NCBI GenBank assembly: GCA_964493425.1
Contig: CAZBMW010000013.1
Location: 1-64,000 of the forward strand
Direction of reading: 5' to 3'
Source: CAYLMG01 sp964493425
GTDB taxonomy: Bacteria; Planctomycetota; Phycisphaerae; Sedimentisphaerales; Anaerobacaceae
Length of the DNA stretch: 64,000 nt
Shown: piece by piece, positions 35,588-42,721 of the stretch
Layout: the number at the start of each line of letters is the position of its first letter
Position numbering within the stretch: position 1 is the first letter of the stretch
Translations under genes and position numbers: made by a program
The notes under the pieces: model-generated
What the model saw: the letters and a program-made list of their open reading frames with translations, nothing else
What the model was told of the DNA's origin: nothing
Databases searched by the model: none

Positions 35588-36297
35588 AACCGTACCTCTG
35601 CTGCTATAAAAGCACCTCGCTTGCTACCGGTAAGTTGAGCTATAAACTCCAGTAAAGGAGATAAAGGTATCAACCAATCACTTTTAGGAACAAATCCTGC
35701 TATCTGAAGCCTGACTTTACCTAATGGTTTGAGCAGTTCTTGCAGTTGTTGAAAAGAAAATAAATTCGAACAGGCATAAACGCTTCCCTGCTGCTTTTTC
35801 TTTCTCTGGTTATAAGTGGATAAAGCATTTAATACCCCGAATAAAAGTGTGCCCGGACTATTTACACACCTGACCATCTCCGAGAGTATCTTTTCGGGAT
35901 TTTCAGCAAACTCAATTGTCGTAATAGCTGCAGCAACATCGAAACTATTATCAGCGAAGGGAAGGCTCTGGCCATTAGCTATTTGAAAATGGCTATTAGG
36001 TATATTTTTCTTCTTGGCGATGTTTATCATTCCTTCTGATATGTCTATACCTGTTACTTCAAATCCTTTCCCACTGAAATACCCGCTCCAGTGCCCGGTG
36101 CCACATCCAATTTCCAAAAGACTTTTACCTTGATTGTCACCCACCAATAAACGGTCAAAAGCCTTCTTTTCAAGCCTGTCATACATTGCACCTCTGGCAG
36201 AGTCATACCACCTATCATAACTGCCTGCTGCCTTATCAAAATCAAAGCGTGTTGCACATTTTTGAGCCATCGCATCTTTACCCTTAACCAAGAGCAT
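35584..36297 (-). CDS. Class I SAM-dependent methyltransferase
   Basis: 237 aa. Motif I L-L-E-I-G-C-G-T-G-H-W (about 61-71), then V-T-G-I-D-I-S-E-G-M and F-A-D-N-S-F-D-V-A-A-A, as in UbiE/Methyltransf_11 proteins. Start ATG 36297 has GGAGGGAAG 9 bases before it and overlaps the previous gene by 14 bases. The substrate is unknown; methyltransferases of this type occur in several Fe-S/metal clusters of anaerobes. Confidence 0.85.
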   Translation of the reverse strand: MLLVKGKDAMAQKCATRFDFDKAAGSYDRWYDSARGAMYDRLEKKAFDRLLVGDNQGKSLLEIGCGTGHWSGYFSGKGFEVTGIDISEGMINIAKKKNIPNSHFQIANGQSLPFADNSFDVAAAITTIEFAENPEKILSEMVRCVNSPGTLLFGVLNALSTYNQRKKKQQGSVYACSNLFSFQQLQELLKPLGKVRLQIAGFVPKSDWLIPLSPLLEFIAQLTGSKRGAFIAAEVRL

Positions 36298-37174
36298 ACG
36301 TAACTTCCCTCCACATTGCTTTTACTCTTTCTGTAATGTCACCACCGGTATATTCGATAAGCGTTGCCTTCATAACCTGTGCTTTCGTAAAGCTTTCGTC
36401 ATAGGGGATCTTGCCGACGACTTTCAGACTACGTTGTCGAGCCATTTCGCCTATCCGGCCGGTCATTTCAGGATTTATGTCGGCTTTGTTAACACAAACC
36501 AAAGTCCGAATTCCAAAATTTGATGTCAACTCAGCTACCCTTTCCAAATCGTGTATTCCTGAAAGGGTTGGTTCTGTAACTATCAAAACCAAATTTGAGC
36601 CAGTGACCGATGCAATTACAGGACAGCCGATCCCCGGTGAGCCGTCAACAATTAGTAAGTCCTTTCCTTGTTCGCTACCGATTCTTTTTGCCTGCCTGCG
36701 CAGAAGAGTCACCAATTTACCGCTATTTTCTTCTGCAATCCCCAGCTTTGCATGTACCATTGGCCCAAACCGCGTATCTGATATATACCATTGACCATTA
36801 ACCACATCCCTGAAATCGACTGCACCTACCGGACAAAACTCCACACATACCTTACACCCTTCACAGGATATGGGATCTACGATATATGTCTTTTCTATCA
36901 TTTCATTGGCAGGACCACCCAACTGTATCGCACTAAATCGGCACATATCAACACATTTGCCACAGCCTATGCACTTGTCTGAATTGATAGCCGCTCGCTT
37001 GCCGCCGGAAAAGTCGGACTGCTGTTTTACGACCGGGGATAAAACCAGATGCAAATCAGCTGCATCCACATCACAATCCGCAAACACGGCGTTTTTCGCC
37101 AAATTCGCAAATGCTGCAACGATACTTGTCTTGCCCGTGCCGCCTTTACCGCTTATGACTACAAGCTCTTTCAT
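36284..37174 (-). CDS. MinD-type ATPase with inserted ferredoxin domain (copy 2)
   Basis: About 296 aa from ATG 37174 (M-K-E-L-V-V-I-S-G-K-G-G-T-G-K-T-S); a longer frame begins at 37246 but the P-loop start is expected at the N-terminus. A ferredoxin module with two C-x-x-C-x-x-C-x3-C sets (C-I-G-C-G-K-C-V-D-M-C and C-E-G-C-K-V-C-V-E-F-C-P) is inserted between the first strand-helix units of the ATPase fold. S-P-G-I-G-C-P-V is the second nucleotide loop. This architecture marks the MinD superfamily ATPases of ORP loci (DVU2103/DVU2104 type). Likely ATP-driven handling or reduction of Fe-S/metal clusters. Confidence 0.92.
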   Translation of the reverse strand: MKELVVISGKGGTGKTSIVAAFANLAKNAVFADCDVDAADLHLVLSPVVKQQSDFSGGKRAAINSDKCIGCGKCVDMCRFSAIQLGGPANEMIEKTYIVDPISCEGCKVCVEFCPVGAVDFRDVVNGQWYISDTRFGPMVHAKLGIAEENSGKLVTLLRRQAKRIGSEQGKDLLIVDGSPGIGCPVIASVTGSNLVLIVTEPTLSGIHDLERVAELTSNFGIRTLVCVNKADINPEMTGRIGEMARQRSLKVVGKIPYDESFTKAQVMKATLIEYTGGDITERVKAMWREVTYALG

Positions 37175-37199
37175 TAATATTTCTTTCTGTTCTAAATAA

Positions 37200-37652
37200 T
37201 CACGAGTTTTGTTTTCCTTTAATTTCAATTTCCAATTTATAATCAACAGGACAGGTTACCGAACGGGAAACAAGACAGTACTTTTCAGCTAACTGGCCAG
37301 CCTCACGAGTCTTCTCAGCAGTTTCTGTATTGGGCAGCTGAACCCTTGCCCGAACTTTTACGTTAGTAAATCGAAATCCATCTGATTGCTTCTCAAGCCG
37401 CCCTTCAGCTTCTGAAAAGTATGATGAAAACTCCACATTTAACTTTTCTGCAAAATAAAAGAACGTCGTCATTATACAACCGTTAATCGCAGCAACGAAC
37501 ATCTCTTCTGGATTTAAGGTTTCCGGACTTCCACCAAATTCCGAAGCAGAACCGATTTCCAGCTCTCCGGGACCGCTGAAGACAGTCTTTGCCGGCCCAT
37601 TAGTTTCCTGAAATACTGTGTTTTTAAAAATATGTGTTCTTTTATGCTCCAT
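37200..37652 (-). CDS. OsmC-family protein
   Basis: 150 aa. OsmC/Ohr fold: S-E-F-G-G-S-P-E-T-L-N-P-E-E-M-F-V-A-A-I-N-G-C at the middle and a second conserved Cys in R-S-V-T-C-P-V. These two cysteines are the peroxidatic pair in OsmC/Ohr thiol peroxidases. The position inside an oxygen-sensitive Fe-S cluster suggests peroxide defence for the cofactor machinery. Confidence 0.88.
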   Translation of the reverse strand: MEHKRTHIFKNTVFQETNGPAKTVFSGPGELEIGSASEFGGSPETLNPEEMFVAAINGCIMTTFFYFAEKLNVEFSSYFSEAEGRLEKQSDGFRFTNVKVRARVQLPNTETAEKTREAGQLAEKYCLVSRSVTCPVDYKLEIEIKGKQNS

Positions 37653-37772
37653 AAGCCTTAACCTTTAATCTGTTCAATTTCCTGAGCCATTAACTTACAC
37701 GGTATCCATTAATCCAAAGTTTCTATTTATTTTTTTGTTTTGCACGAACATCCCTAAATCCTGTCTGTCTTT

Positions 37773-38168
37773 TCAAATGCAAGAGCCGTCTTTGTTTTGC
37801 TTTGTGTTTTCATCACATTCAAAACCAAAATACTTCTCTCTCCACCACAAAAAATGGCCCCAGGGATTATCTATTTTGTACTTGCTGTCCTCAGGCACGC
37901 CGGGCCAGGAGTTAATTTCCTCGAGTATCTTATCGCAGGGCTTGTCTTCCGCTAACAACTCGTACGCACATTTTACAAGCACAAATTTTCTAACTGCATC
38001 GGCATCACCTTGATTACGGTCGGGGTGATACTTCATTGATGCCTTTCTATAGGCTTTTTTCAGCTTTCCCCTGTCAGCATCTTCAGAAACTCCGAGTACC
38101 TTACAAGCCGCCTTGCGGGCATTTAGGTCTTTGGTAATCCTCTCCATAAATTCAAAATCTTCTTTCAT
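37773..38168 (-). CDS. J-domain protein
   Basis: 131 aa. A J domain at about residues 17-80: V-L-G-V-S-E-D-A, A-Y-R-K-A, then the essential H-P-D in Y-H-P-D-R-N-Q-G. The C-terminal 50 residues are Trp-rich (W-G-H-F-L-W-W-R-E-K-Y-F) with a late acidic tail and no zinc-finger domain. It overlaps the preceding ATPase gene by 4 bases. A dedicated Hsp70 co-chaperone for cluster transfer, like HscB, is an attractive but unproven role. Confidence 0.85.
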   Translation of the reverse strand: MKEDFEFMERITKDLNARKAACKVLGVSEDADRGKLKKAYRKASMKYHPDRNQGDADAVRKFVLVKCAYELLAEDKPCDKILEEINSWPGVPEDSKYKIDNPWGHFLWWREKYFGFECDENTKQNKDGSCI

Positions 38169-39016
38169 TTGACAGTCACCTGCTCAGTTATTTGCGCATA
38201 AAGATACAAGAACTTCTCTTTGTATTCTGGTAGTGCGTCAACTATCATTATTCCTCGTGAATAGGCCTCAGCTATCTTTCTATCATTGGGAATCTCAAGC
38301 AGCACTTCGATTTCTTCCTTTTGGCAATATTGCCGTACCCCATCGTCCCCTATATCACTTCTGTTTACCGCTACAGCAAAGGGTATTTTAAGCTCTCGCA
38401 CCATCCCGACCGCTAATTCAAGGTCATTTAAGCCGAAAGGTGTCGGCTCAGTAACAAGCAAAATAAAATCACTTCCTTTTATTGACTCAACTACCGGGCA
38501 TGACGTCCCTGGAGGCACATCCAATATAGTAATTGTTTCATCAACTGCTCTTTGTTTAACATACCTTATAACGGCAGGCGTCTGGATTGCTCCTATATTC
38601 AGTTTACCGTGACCAAAAGACATTCCGCCTGATTTACCAAACTCAACAACCCCTACCTTACGCTGTTTTTCCACGATCGCACCCTCCGGGCATACAGCCA
38701 TACATCCGCCGCAGGAATGACAAAGCTCTTCAAAAACCAGAACCTTGCCTTTCACACAGGTGATAGCGCTGTATTGACAGAGCTGTCCACATCGGCCACA
38801 GCCAGTGCACTTTTTCTGGTCAACTTCAGGAATCCCAACAGTGACATCTTCCGAGCTCTCAATTTCAGGTTTTAAGAAAATATGACCATTAGGCTCTTCT
38901 GCGTCACAATCCAGGTACTGGACTTTTTGTCCAGTTCGATAAAGCGAAGCCGCCAGATTTGTGGCAACTGTTGTTTTGCCTGTGCCGCCTTTACCACTTG
39001 CAATTGCTATTTTCAT
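38165..39016 (-). CDS. MinD-type ATPase with inserted ferredoxin domain (copy 1)
   Basis: About 283 aa from ATG 39016 (M-K-I-A-I-A-S-G-K-G-G-T-G-K-T-T). Two [4Fe-4S] motifs are inserted after D-C-D-A-E-E-P-N: C-T-G-C-G-R-C-G-Q-L-C and C-H-S-C-G-G-C-M-A-V-C-P. V-P-P-G-T-S-C-P-V is the second P-loop region. Paralogue of the 36284-37174 protein; pairs of these occur side by side in ORP loci and probably form a heterodimer. Confidence 0.92.
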   Translation of the reverse strand: MKIAIASGKGGTGKTTVATNLAASLYRTGQKVQYLDCDAEEPNGHIFLKPEIESSEDVTVGIPEVDQKKCTGCGRCGQLCQYSAITCVKGKVLVFEELCHSCGGCMAVCPEGAIVEKQRKVGVVEFGKSGGMSFGHGKLNIGAIQTPAVIRYVKQRAVDETITILDVPPGTSCPVVESIKGSDFILLVTEPTPFGLNDLELAVGMVRELKIPFAVAVNRSDIGDDGVRQYCQKEEIEVLLEIPNDRKIAEAYSRGIMIVDALPEYKEKFLYLYAQITEQVTVK

Positions 39017-39017
39017 A

Positions 39018-39251
39018 TCAAAACTGTCCCACAGCCACACTAACCTCGTTCCAGTCGAATTTATCTTTGGCTATCCAACCTTTCTGTGGAAGAGAATCGA
39101 AGCAGACTGGTTTTGGATTACACCACCCTTTCCCAGATACAATCTCCCACTTGGTATATCTATTCATCGCAGAAGCCGTTTTATCTATCCTGTAACCAGC
39201 AGGGTGGAACCCCACGGCAACTTCCGTAACATCAAGTACTGAATCCATCAT
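39018..39251 (-). CDS. Small unknown protein of the metal-cofactor cluster
   Basis: 77 aa, no recognised family. The frame fits exactly between DUF1847 (9 bases upstream) and the MinD-type ATPase (start 2 bases from its stop). Residues Y-T-K-W-E-I-V-S-G-K-G-W-C-N-P-K-P-V-C give a W-C...C pair and recurring Trp. The tight fit and Cys/Trp content support a real gene. Confidence 0.55.
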   Translation of the reverse strand: MMDSVLDVTEVAVGFHPAGYRIDKTASAMNRYTKWEIVSGKGWCNPKPVCFDSLPQKGWIAKDKFDWNEVSVAVGQF

Positions 39252-39260
39252 TTACATCTA

Positions 39261-39857
39261 CTATGAGTTTTCACTAAACTGTTTTCGAATATACTGACAG
39301 TAAATAGCTGCTGCAGGATTATGAGCCAACATCCTATCCTTTGCTATGAGCGTTGTTACTGGAGCATCTGAGACCTTTGCAAAAATCGCATCATGGCCAA
39401 CACAAAGCCCACATAAAATATTAAGCTGCGTTCCTGCATCATTTAGCATCTGGGCCTGGCCAGCCGGATTACACATAACCTCATTTTTTTCTGATATAAT
39501 TTGCGGCAAATCAAATTCTTTCTTATCGATTCCACAGACCTTACAACACACAGACACTACCTCGAAATGTTTCGAGAGAATTTTTTCGATAACCTTTACC
39601 TCTTCGCTTAGACCAATGCAAAAAGAAAGTCCTATTTTTTTACATCCCAACTCACGTGCAAACAGTATCGTTTCACCCAATCGCGTCTCTTTGCCGTAAT
39701 ACCGAGCCTCAATTGCCGAGGCAGTCCTGTGCAATTCCGCTATTTGCTCATCCTGATATAATTGTTTATGATTACCAGCCTGTGAGAAACAATCCTTGCC
39801 TTCACGGCATTCTTTAATCTCACACTGCCCACATAGCGGCGAAATGCTCTTTTCCAC
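39261..39857 (-). CDS. DUF1847-family cysteine-rich protein
   Basis: 198 aa. Eleven or more cysteines, including C-G-Q-C-E-I-K-E-C at the N-terminus (zinc- or Fe-S-type), C-C-K-V-C-G-I-D-K, M-C-N-P-A-G-Q-A and C-G-L-C-V-G-H-D. These blocks match DUF1847, found mainly in anaerobic bacteria and archaea and often called a metal-binding protein without proof. Starts 4 bases after panD ends. Confidence 0.8.
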   Translation of the reverse strand: MEKSISPLCGQCEIKECREGKDCFSQAGNHKQLYQDEQIAELHRTASAIEARYYGKETRLGETILFARELGCKKIGLSFCIGLSEEVKVIEKILSKHFEVVSVCCKVCGIDKKEFDLPQIISEKNEVMCNPAGQAQMLNDAGTQLNILCGLCVGHDAIFAKVSDAPVTTLIAKDRMLAHNPAAAIYCQYIRKQFSENS

Positions 39858-39861
39858 TCGT

Positions 39862-40212
39862 CTATTCCTTTACTTTGTTTTCATCATCAACGAATATTAT
39901 TTTTGCATTCAACTCTTTTGCTTTATCATCAGATATGTGACAATAAGATACGACTATAACTTTATCGCCAACCGCCCCCAACCTTGCTGCTGGCCCATTC
40001 AACACAATTTCACCTGTACCTCTGTTACCTGCAATTGTATAAGTGATAAATCGCTGTCCATTGTTGAAATTCAACACATGAACCTGCTCACCCGGCAGAA
40101 TATCCGCCTTTTCAAGAAGTTGCTGGTCAATTGTTATGCTGCTTTCATAATCAAGCTCGGTCCGGGTTATCTTAGCTCCATGAATCTTGGACTTGAGGAT
40201 CAATCTTTCCAT
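39862..40212 (-). CDS. panD: Aspartate 1-decarboxylase with altered self-cleavage site
   Basis: 116 aa. Pyruvoyl enzyme making beta-alanine for coenzyme A. K9, H11, Y22, R54, Y58 and N72 of the E. coli enzyme are all conserved. The self-processing site is normally Gly24-Ser25; here it is Ser24-Ser25 (D-Y-E-S-S-I-T-I-D). The cleaved serine is kept, so processing is possible. AAGGGA precedes the start. Placement between ferredoxin-NifX and DUF1847 genes is unexpected for a pantothenate gene. Confidence 0.85.
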   Translation of the reverse strand: MERLILKSKIHGAKITRTELDYESSITIDQQLLEKADILPGEQVHVLNFNNGQRFITYTIAGNRGTGEIVLNGPAARLGAVGDKVIVVSYCHISDDKAKELNAKIIFVDDENKVKE

Positions 40213-40281
40213 TTAGAATCCCTTTTTAATACTTAATCGAATTACAAATAGTCCAATATGTACCGTTTAACTTGATTTGGA

Positions 40282-41115
40282 TTATTGGCTACCGATTTTC
40301 TGCTGGGTAATAATAATCGCCTCACTCGGACACTCGGATACACAGGCGGCACAGGCAGTGCATAACTGAGGACTTACAACAGCATGTTTGTTTATCCTGA
40401 TAGCATTGGCTGGACAAACATCAGCACAAATACCACAACCAGTACATTTATCAGTTTGAACAAAAGCCGCGGCCTTTCGCCCACTTTCAAGCTCGGCCAT
40501 TCGCCTTTCAATCTGCTGTTTTTGTTGCTTTAGCATTTCGGCCTGCTGTTTTAATTCTTCCAGTTCCTGCCGGCCTCCTTTAGGTACATTAGATGGTTGA
40601 CCAGCACCAAAGTCGCCCGTCAAACCTGTCATAGGCGCATACCTTCCCATGCCCATGCCTCTACCGCCTCCTCGACCCATACCACTTCCACCACCTACAC
40701 CTAAGCCCATTCCACCACCTTGACCAAATGAACCGGTCATCGGCCGTCCTGTGTTCATACCAAAGCGACTGGCTACATTTGGCCCCGAAGCGGAAGAAAA
40801 ACCTTGAGCCTTGAATTGCTCAACAGCAGCACGTACAGGCCCGCTGATGCCAACGATGACCTGTATTCCAGCCTGGCCAAAGACATTAAATGCGTTAGGG
40901 CCGCAATTGCCGGTCAGTACAATCGCTACGCCTCTTTCCGACATTAATCGAGCGGACTGAATCCCGGCACCACCGCCAAGGGCCATATTGGGATTTTCAA
41001 TCGCCTCTACCTGCATTGTTTCAGTGTCAATAATCAAAAAATACTGACAGCGTCCGAACCTGGCTTCAACCTCGTCTTCTAAAGTAGGCCCTGTTGATGT
41101 TACTGCAATTTTCAT
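40282..41115 (-). CDS. NifX-like domain fused to Gly/Met-rich linker, coiled coil and 2[4Fe-4S] ferredoxin
   Basis: 277 aa. Residues 1-115: Fe-Mo cofactor-binding domain (R-F-G-R-C-Q-Y-F, G-N-C-G-P-N-A-F). Residues about 128-175: Gly/Met/Arg-rich linker. Residues 180-212: coiled coil rich in Gln/Glu/Lys. Residues 217-277: ferredoxin with C-T-G-C-G-I-C-A-D-V-C-P and C-T-A-C-A-A-C-V-S-E-C-P. This joins an acceptor for a metal cluster to an electron carrier in one chain. The linker and coiled coil resemble the separate GDGTGP/coiled-coil proteins just upstream in the operon, suggesting a shared assembly surface. AAAGGA precedes the start. Confidence 0.9.
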   Translation of the reverse strand: MKIAVTSTGPTLEDEVEARFGRCQYFLIIDTETMQVEAIENPNMALGGGAGIQSARLMSERGVAIVLTGNCGPNAFNVFGQAGIQVIVGISGPVRAAVEQFKAQGFSSASGPNVASRFGMNTGRPMTGSFGQGGGMGLGVGGGSGMGRGGGRGMGMGRYAPMTGLTGDFGAGQPSNVPKGGRQELEELKQQAEMLKQQKQQIERRMAELESGRKAAAFVQTDKCTGCGICADVCPANAIRINKHAVVSPQLCTACAACVSECPSEAIIITQQKIGSQ

Positions 41116-41127
41116 AAAATTTCCTTT

Positions 41128-41322
41128 CTAAGAAAGTCCGCACGTTCCGGTTGGGCAGGAATTGCTTCCCTGATTACTTTGCCCAACGGAAAATCCTGAA
41201 AACAATTTCTGCATATCCGAACTACCACACTTTTCGCAACTGTGCTTCTTGGAGCTATTAGCTTTTTCCAAGAATTCGGTCTTATGTCCGCACTTTTTGC
41301 ATTTATACTCAAATATTGGCAT
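41128..41322 (-). CDS. FmdB-family zinc-ribbon protein
   Basis: 64 aa. M-P-I-F-E-Y-K-C-K-K-C-G-H at the N-terminus and C-E-K-C-G-S-S-D-M-Q-K-L-F form the zinc ribbon of FmdB-type putative regulators. The tail N-S-C-P-T-G-T-C-G-L-S adds a C-x4-C pair common in this family. AGGAG precedes the start. First gene after a 207-base gap, so it may open a second transcription unit. Confidence 0.9.
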   Translation of the reverse strand: MPIFEYKCKKCGHKTEFLEKANSSKKHSCEKCGSSDMQKLFSGFSVGQSNQGSNSCPTGTCGLS

Positions 41323-41403
41323 TGTCTTAACTCCTAATAAATCCGTTAAAGCCTTACCTCAAAATACAATGTTCTTAAACACTGTATGAAATACGCCTCT
41401 CTC

Positions 41404-41416
41404 TTGCCGTATGCAA
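41404..41416. promoter_or_regulatory. Possible third activator site (TTGC-N5-GCAA)
   Basis: TTGCCGTATGCAA upstream of fmdB keeps the TTGC-N5-GCAA core of the two palindromes at 44615-44661. No GG-N10-GC promoter with good match was found between it and the fmdB start, and one such 8-base core is expected by chance in 64 kb. Confidence 0.25.
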
Positions 41417-41529
41417 CCGAGCACAAAACTGCAGAAAAAACCAGGGACAGTGTTGAGTGTTATATAGACACACCACTGCCTTAGAAGCCCAGAAGCATCT
41501 AAGAAGATAAATCCTCAACTGTCTTTTTC

Positions 41530-41943
41530 TTAGTCCTTGCTGCTTTTCTGATTTTCGAGCTCCTCTATACGCTTTTTTATTCCGTCAAGGCTATCTTCAA
41601 GATATTCTGCCTGACCTTTCAGCCCTTCCAGTTCCTGCTGGGCTGTTAAGCCTGGAGCAAACGGTGTACCTCCATAAGCGTATGGGTTTACAGCACCACC
41701 ATAAGCATAAGGACTCACAACACCTCCATAAGCAGGCATGCCATATCCGGCTCTGCCCCAACCAAAACCTCGACCAAAACCTCGACCAAAACCGCCACCT
41801 CGGAAACCTCGTCCCCAGCCACCGTAGCCACGGCCACCAACGGGATTCATATAACCCGGTACGGGAAAACCCGCACAAAAACCTGCAGCTCTACCTGTCA
41901 TTGGTCCTATACCAGCAGGACCTGTTCTATCACCACCTGGCAT
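41530..41943 (-). CDS. GDGTGP-type Gly-rich protein with C-terminal coiled coil (DUF5320-like)
   Basis: About 137 aa from ATG 41943, which follows GAAAGGGGA; the longer frame to 41994 only reads through the ribosome site. The N-terminus M-P-G-G-D-R-T-G-P-A-G-I-G-P-M-T-G-R-A-A-G-F-C is the family module. A Gly/Arg/Phe/Tyr-rich middle (R-G-F-G-R-G-F repeats) and a final 40-residue Glu/Lys coiled coil follow. The family is found in anaerobes next to NifX/MinD-type genes; its function is unknown. Confidence 0.8.
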   Translation of the reverse strand: MPGGDRTGPAGIGPMTGRAAGFCAGFPVPGYMNPVGGRGYGGWGRGFRGGGFGRGFGRGFGWGRAGYGMPAYGGVVSPYAYGGAVNPYAYGGTPFAPGLTAQQELEGLKGQAEYLEDSLDGIKKRIEELENQKSSKD

Positions 41944-41966
41944 AATCATTCCCCTTTCAAAAAATG

Positions 41967-42167
41967 TTAACCTCTTGTCATTTTCGTACCACACTTAGGA
42001 CAACCTCTTGCATTACAGGGCTGTCCGGCAGTATGAGCAACCACTGCTCCGCAGTTTGGACAGACACAACTTCCACCTGGCCCTGCAGCAAATGGTCCAC
42101 CCATCCTGCCTCTACCCTGATTCTGTCCTCGGCCCATACGCCGACCTGTTCCATCTCCTCTCGGCAT
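41967..42167 (-). CDS. Small GDGTG-type protein with zinc ribbon
   Basis: 66 aa from ATG 42167 (AAAGG 10 bases before). M-P-R-G-D-G-T-G-R-R-M-G-R at the start repeats the module of its neighbours, then C-V-C-P-N-C-G and C-x3-G-C-P-K-C-G make a four-cysteine ribbon. It lies between two DUF5320-like genes and is probably translated with them. Confidence 0.7.
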   Translation of the reverse strand: MPRGDGTGRRMGRGQNQGRGRMGGPFAAGPGGSCVCPNCGAVVAHTAGQPCNARGCPKCGTKMTRG

Positions 42168-42208
42168 AATAACCATCCTTTCTGAAATTAAGTGCTAATT
42201 TGAATCTA

Positions 42209-42721
42209 TTACCAGTATCCAAATCTGCCTTTGCCTCGACCACGGCCCCAGCCTCGACCGAAACCTCGGCCAAAACCAAAGCCCCTGCGAAACCATGGAT
42301 TGACTCGTCCGCCGTAAGGCATACCATAACTACCATAAGGCATTCCATATACAGCACCATAACCGTACAAACCTACACCATAGGAACCGAATGATGGCAT
42401 GTCGGGCCAATAGAAACCAGCTCCACCCACAGAAGGATTCATATAACCTGGCGTCGGAAAGCCAGCGCAAAAACCAGCGGCTCTGCCTGTCATTGGTCCC
42501 ATTCCAGCAGGACCTGTCCCATCTCCAAATGGCATATTAATCATCTCCCTTCCAATATTTTCAAAACTATTAACTTTTTGACCGATTGGTACACTCTGTA
42601 ATCCCGCAAAACCTTTTACCTCGTACGGATTTTCTTCTGAACTCGCCAAAACACAAAAACCCTGACCTCGTCCTGTCATTGGCCCCTGACCCAACGGCCC
42701 TGTACCATCAAAACCCGGCAT
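42209..42721 (-). CDS. Double-module GDGTGP Gly-rich protein, apparent fusion of two genes
   Basis: 170 aa. Two copies of M-P-x-x-D-G-T-G-P-x-G-x-G-P-M-T-G-R-x-x-G-F-C, at residues 1-22 and 63-85, then a Tyr/Gly/Arg-rich tail (G-F-G-R-G-F-G-R-G-W). Between them lies a 40-residue linker whose end encodes G-R-E-M-I-N-M. On the DNA that is GGAAGGGAG followed by ATG 42544 and ATG 42535, a full ribosome site and start. So the second half can also be made alone. Starts directly after the DUF89 stop. Confidence 0.75.
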   Translation of the reverse strand: MPGFDGTGPLGQGPMTGRGQGFCVLASSEENPYEVKGFAGLQSVPIGQKVNSFENIGREMINMPFGDGTGPAGMGPMTGRAAGFCAGFPTPGYMNPSVGGAGFYWPDMPSFGSYGVGLYGYGAVYGMPYGSYGMPYGGRVNPWFRRGFGFGRGFGRGWGRGRGKGRFGYW

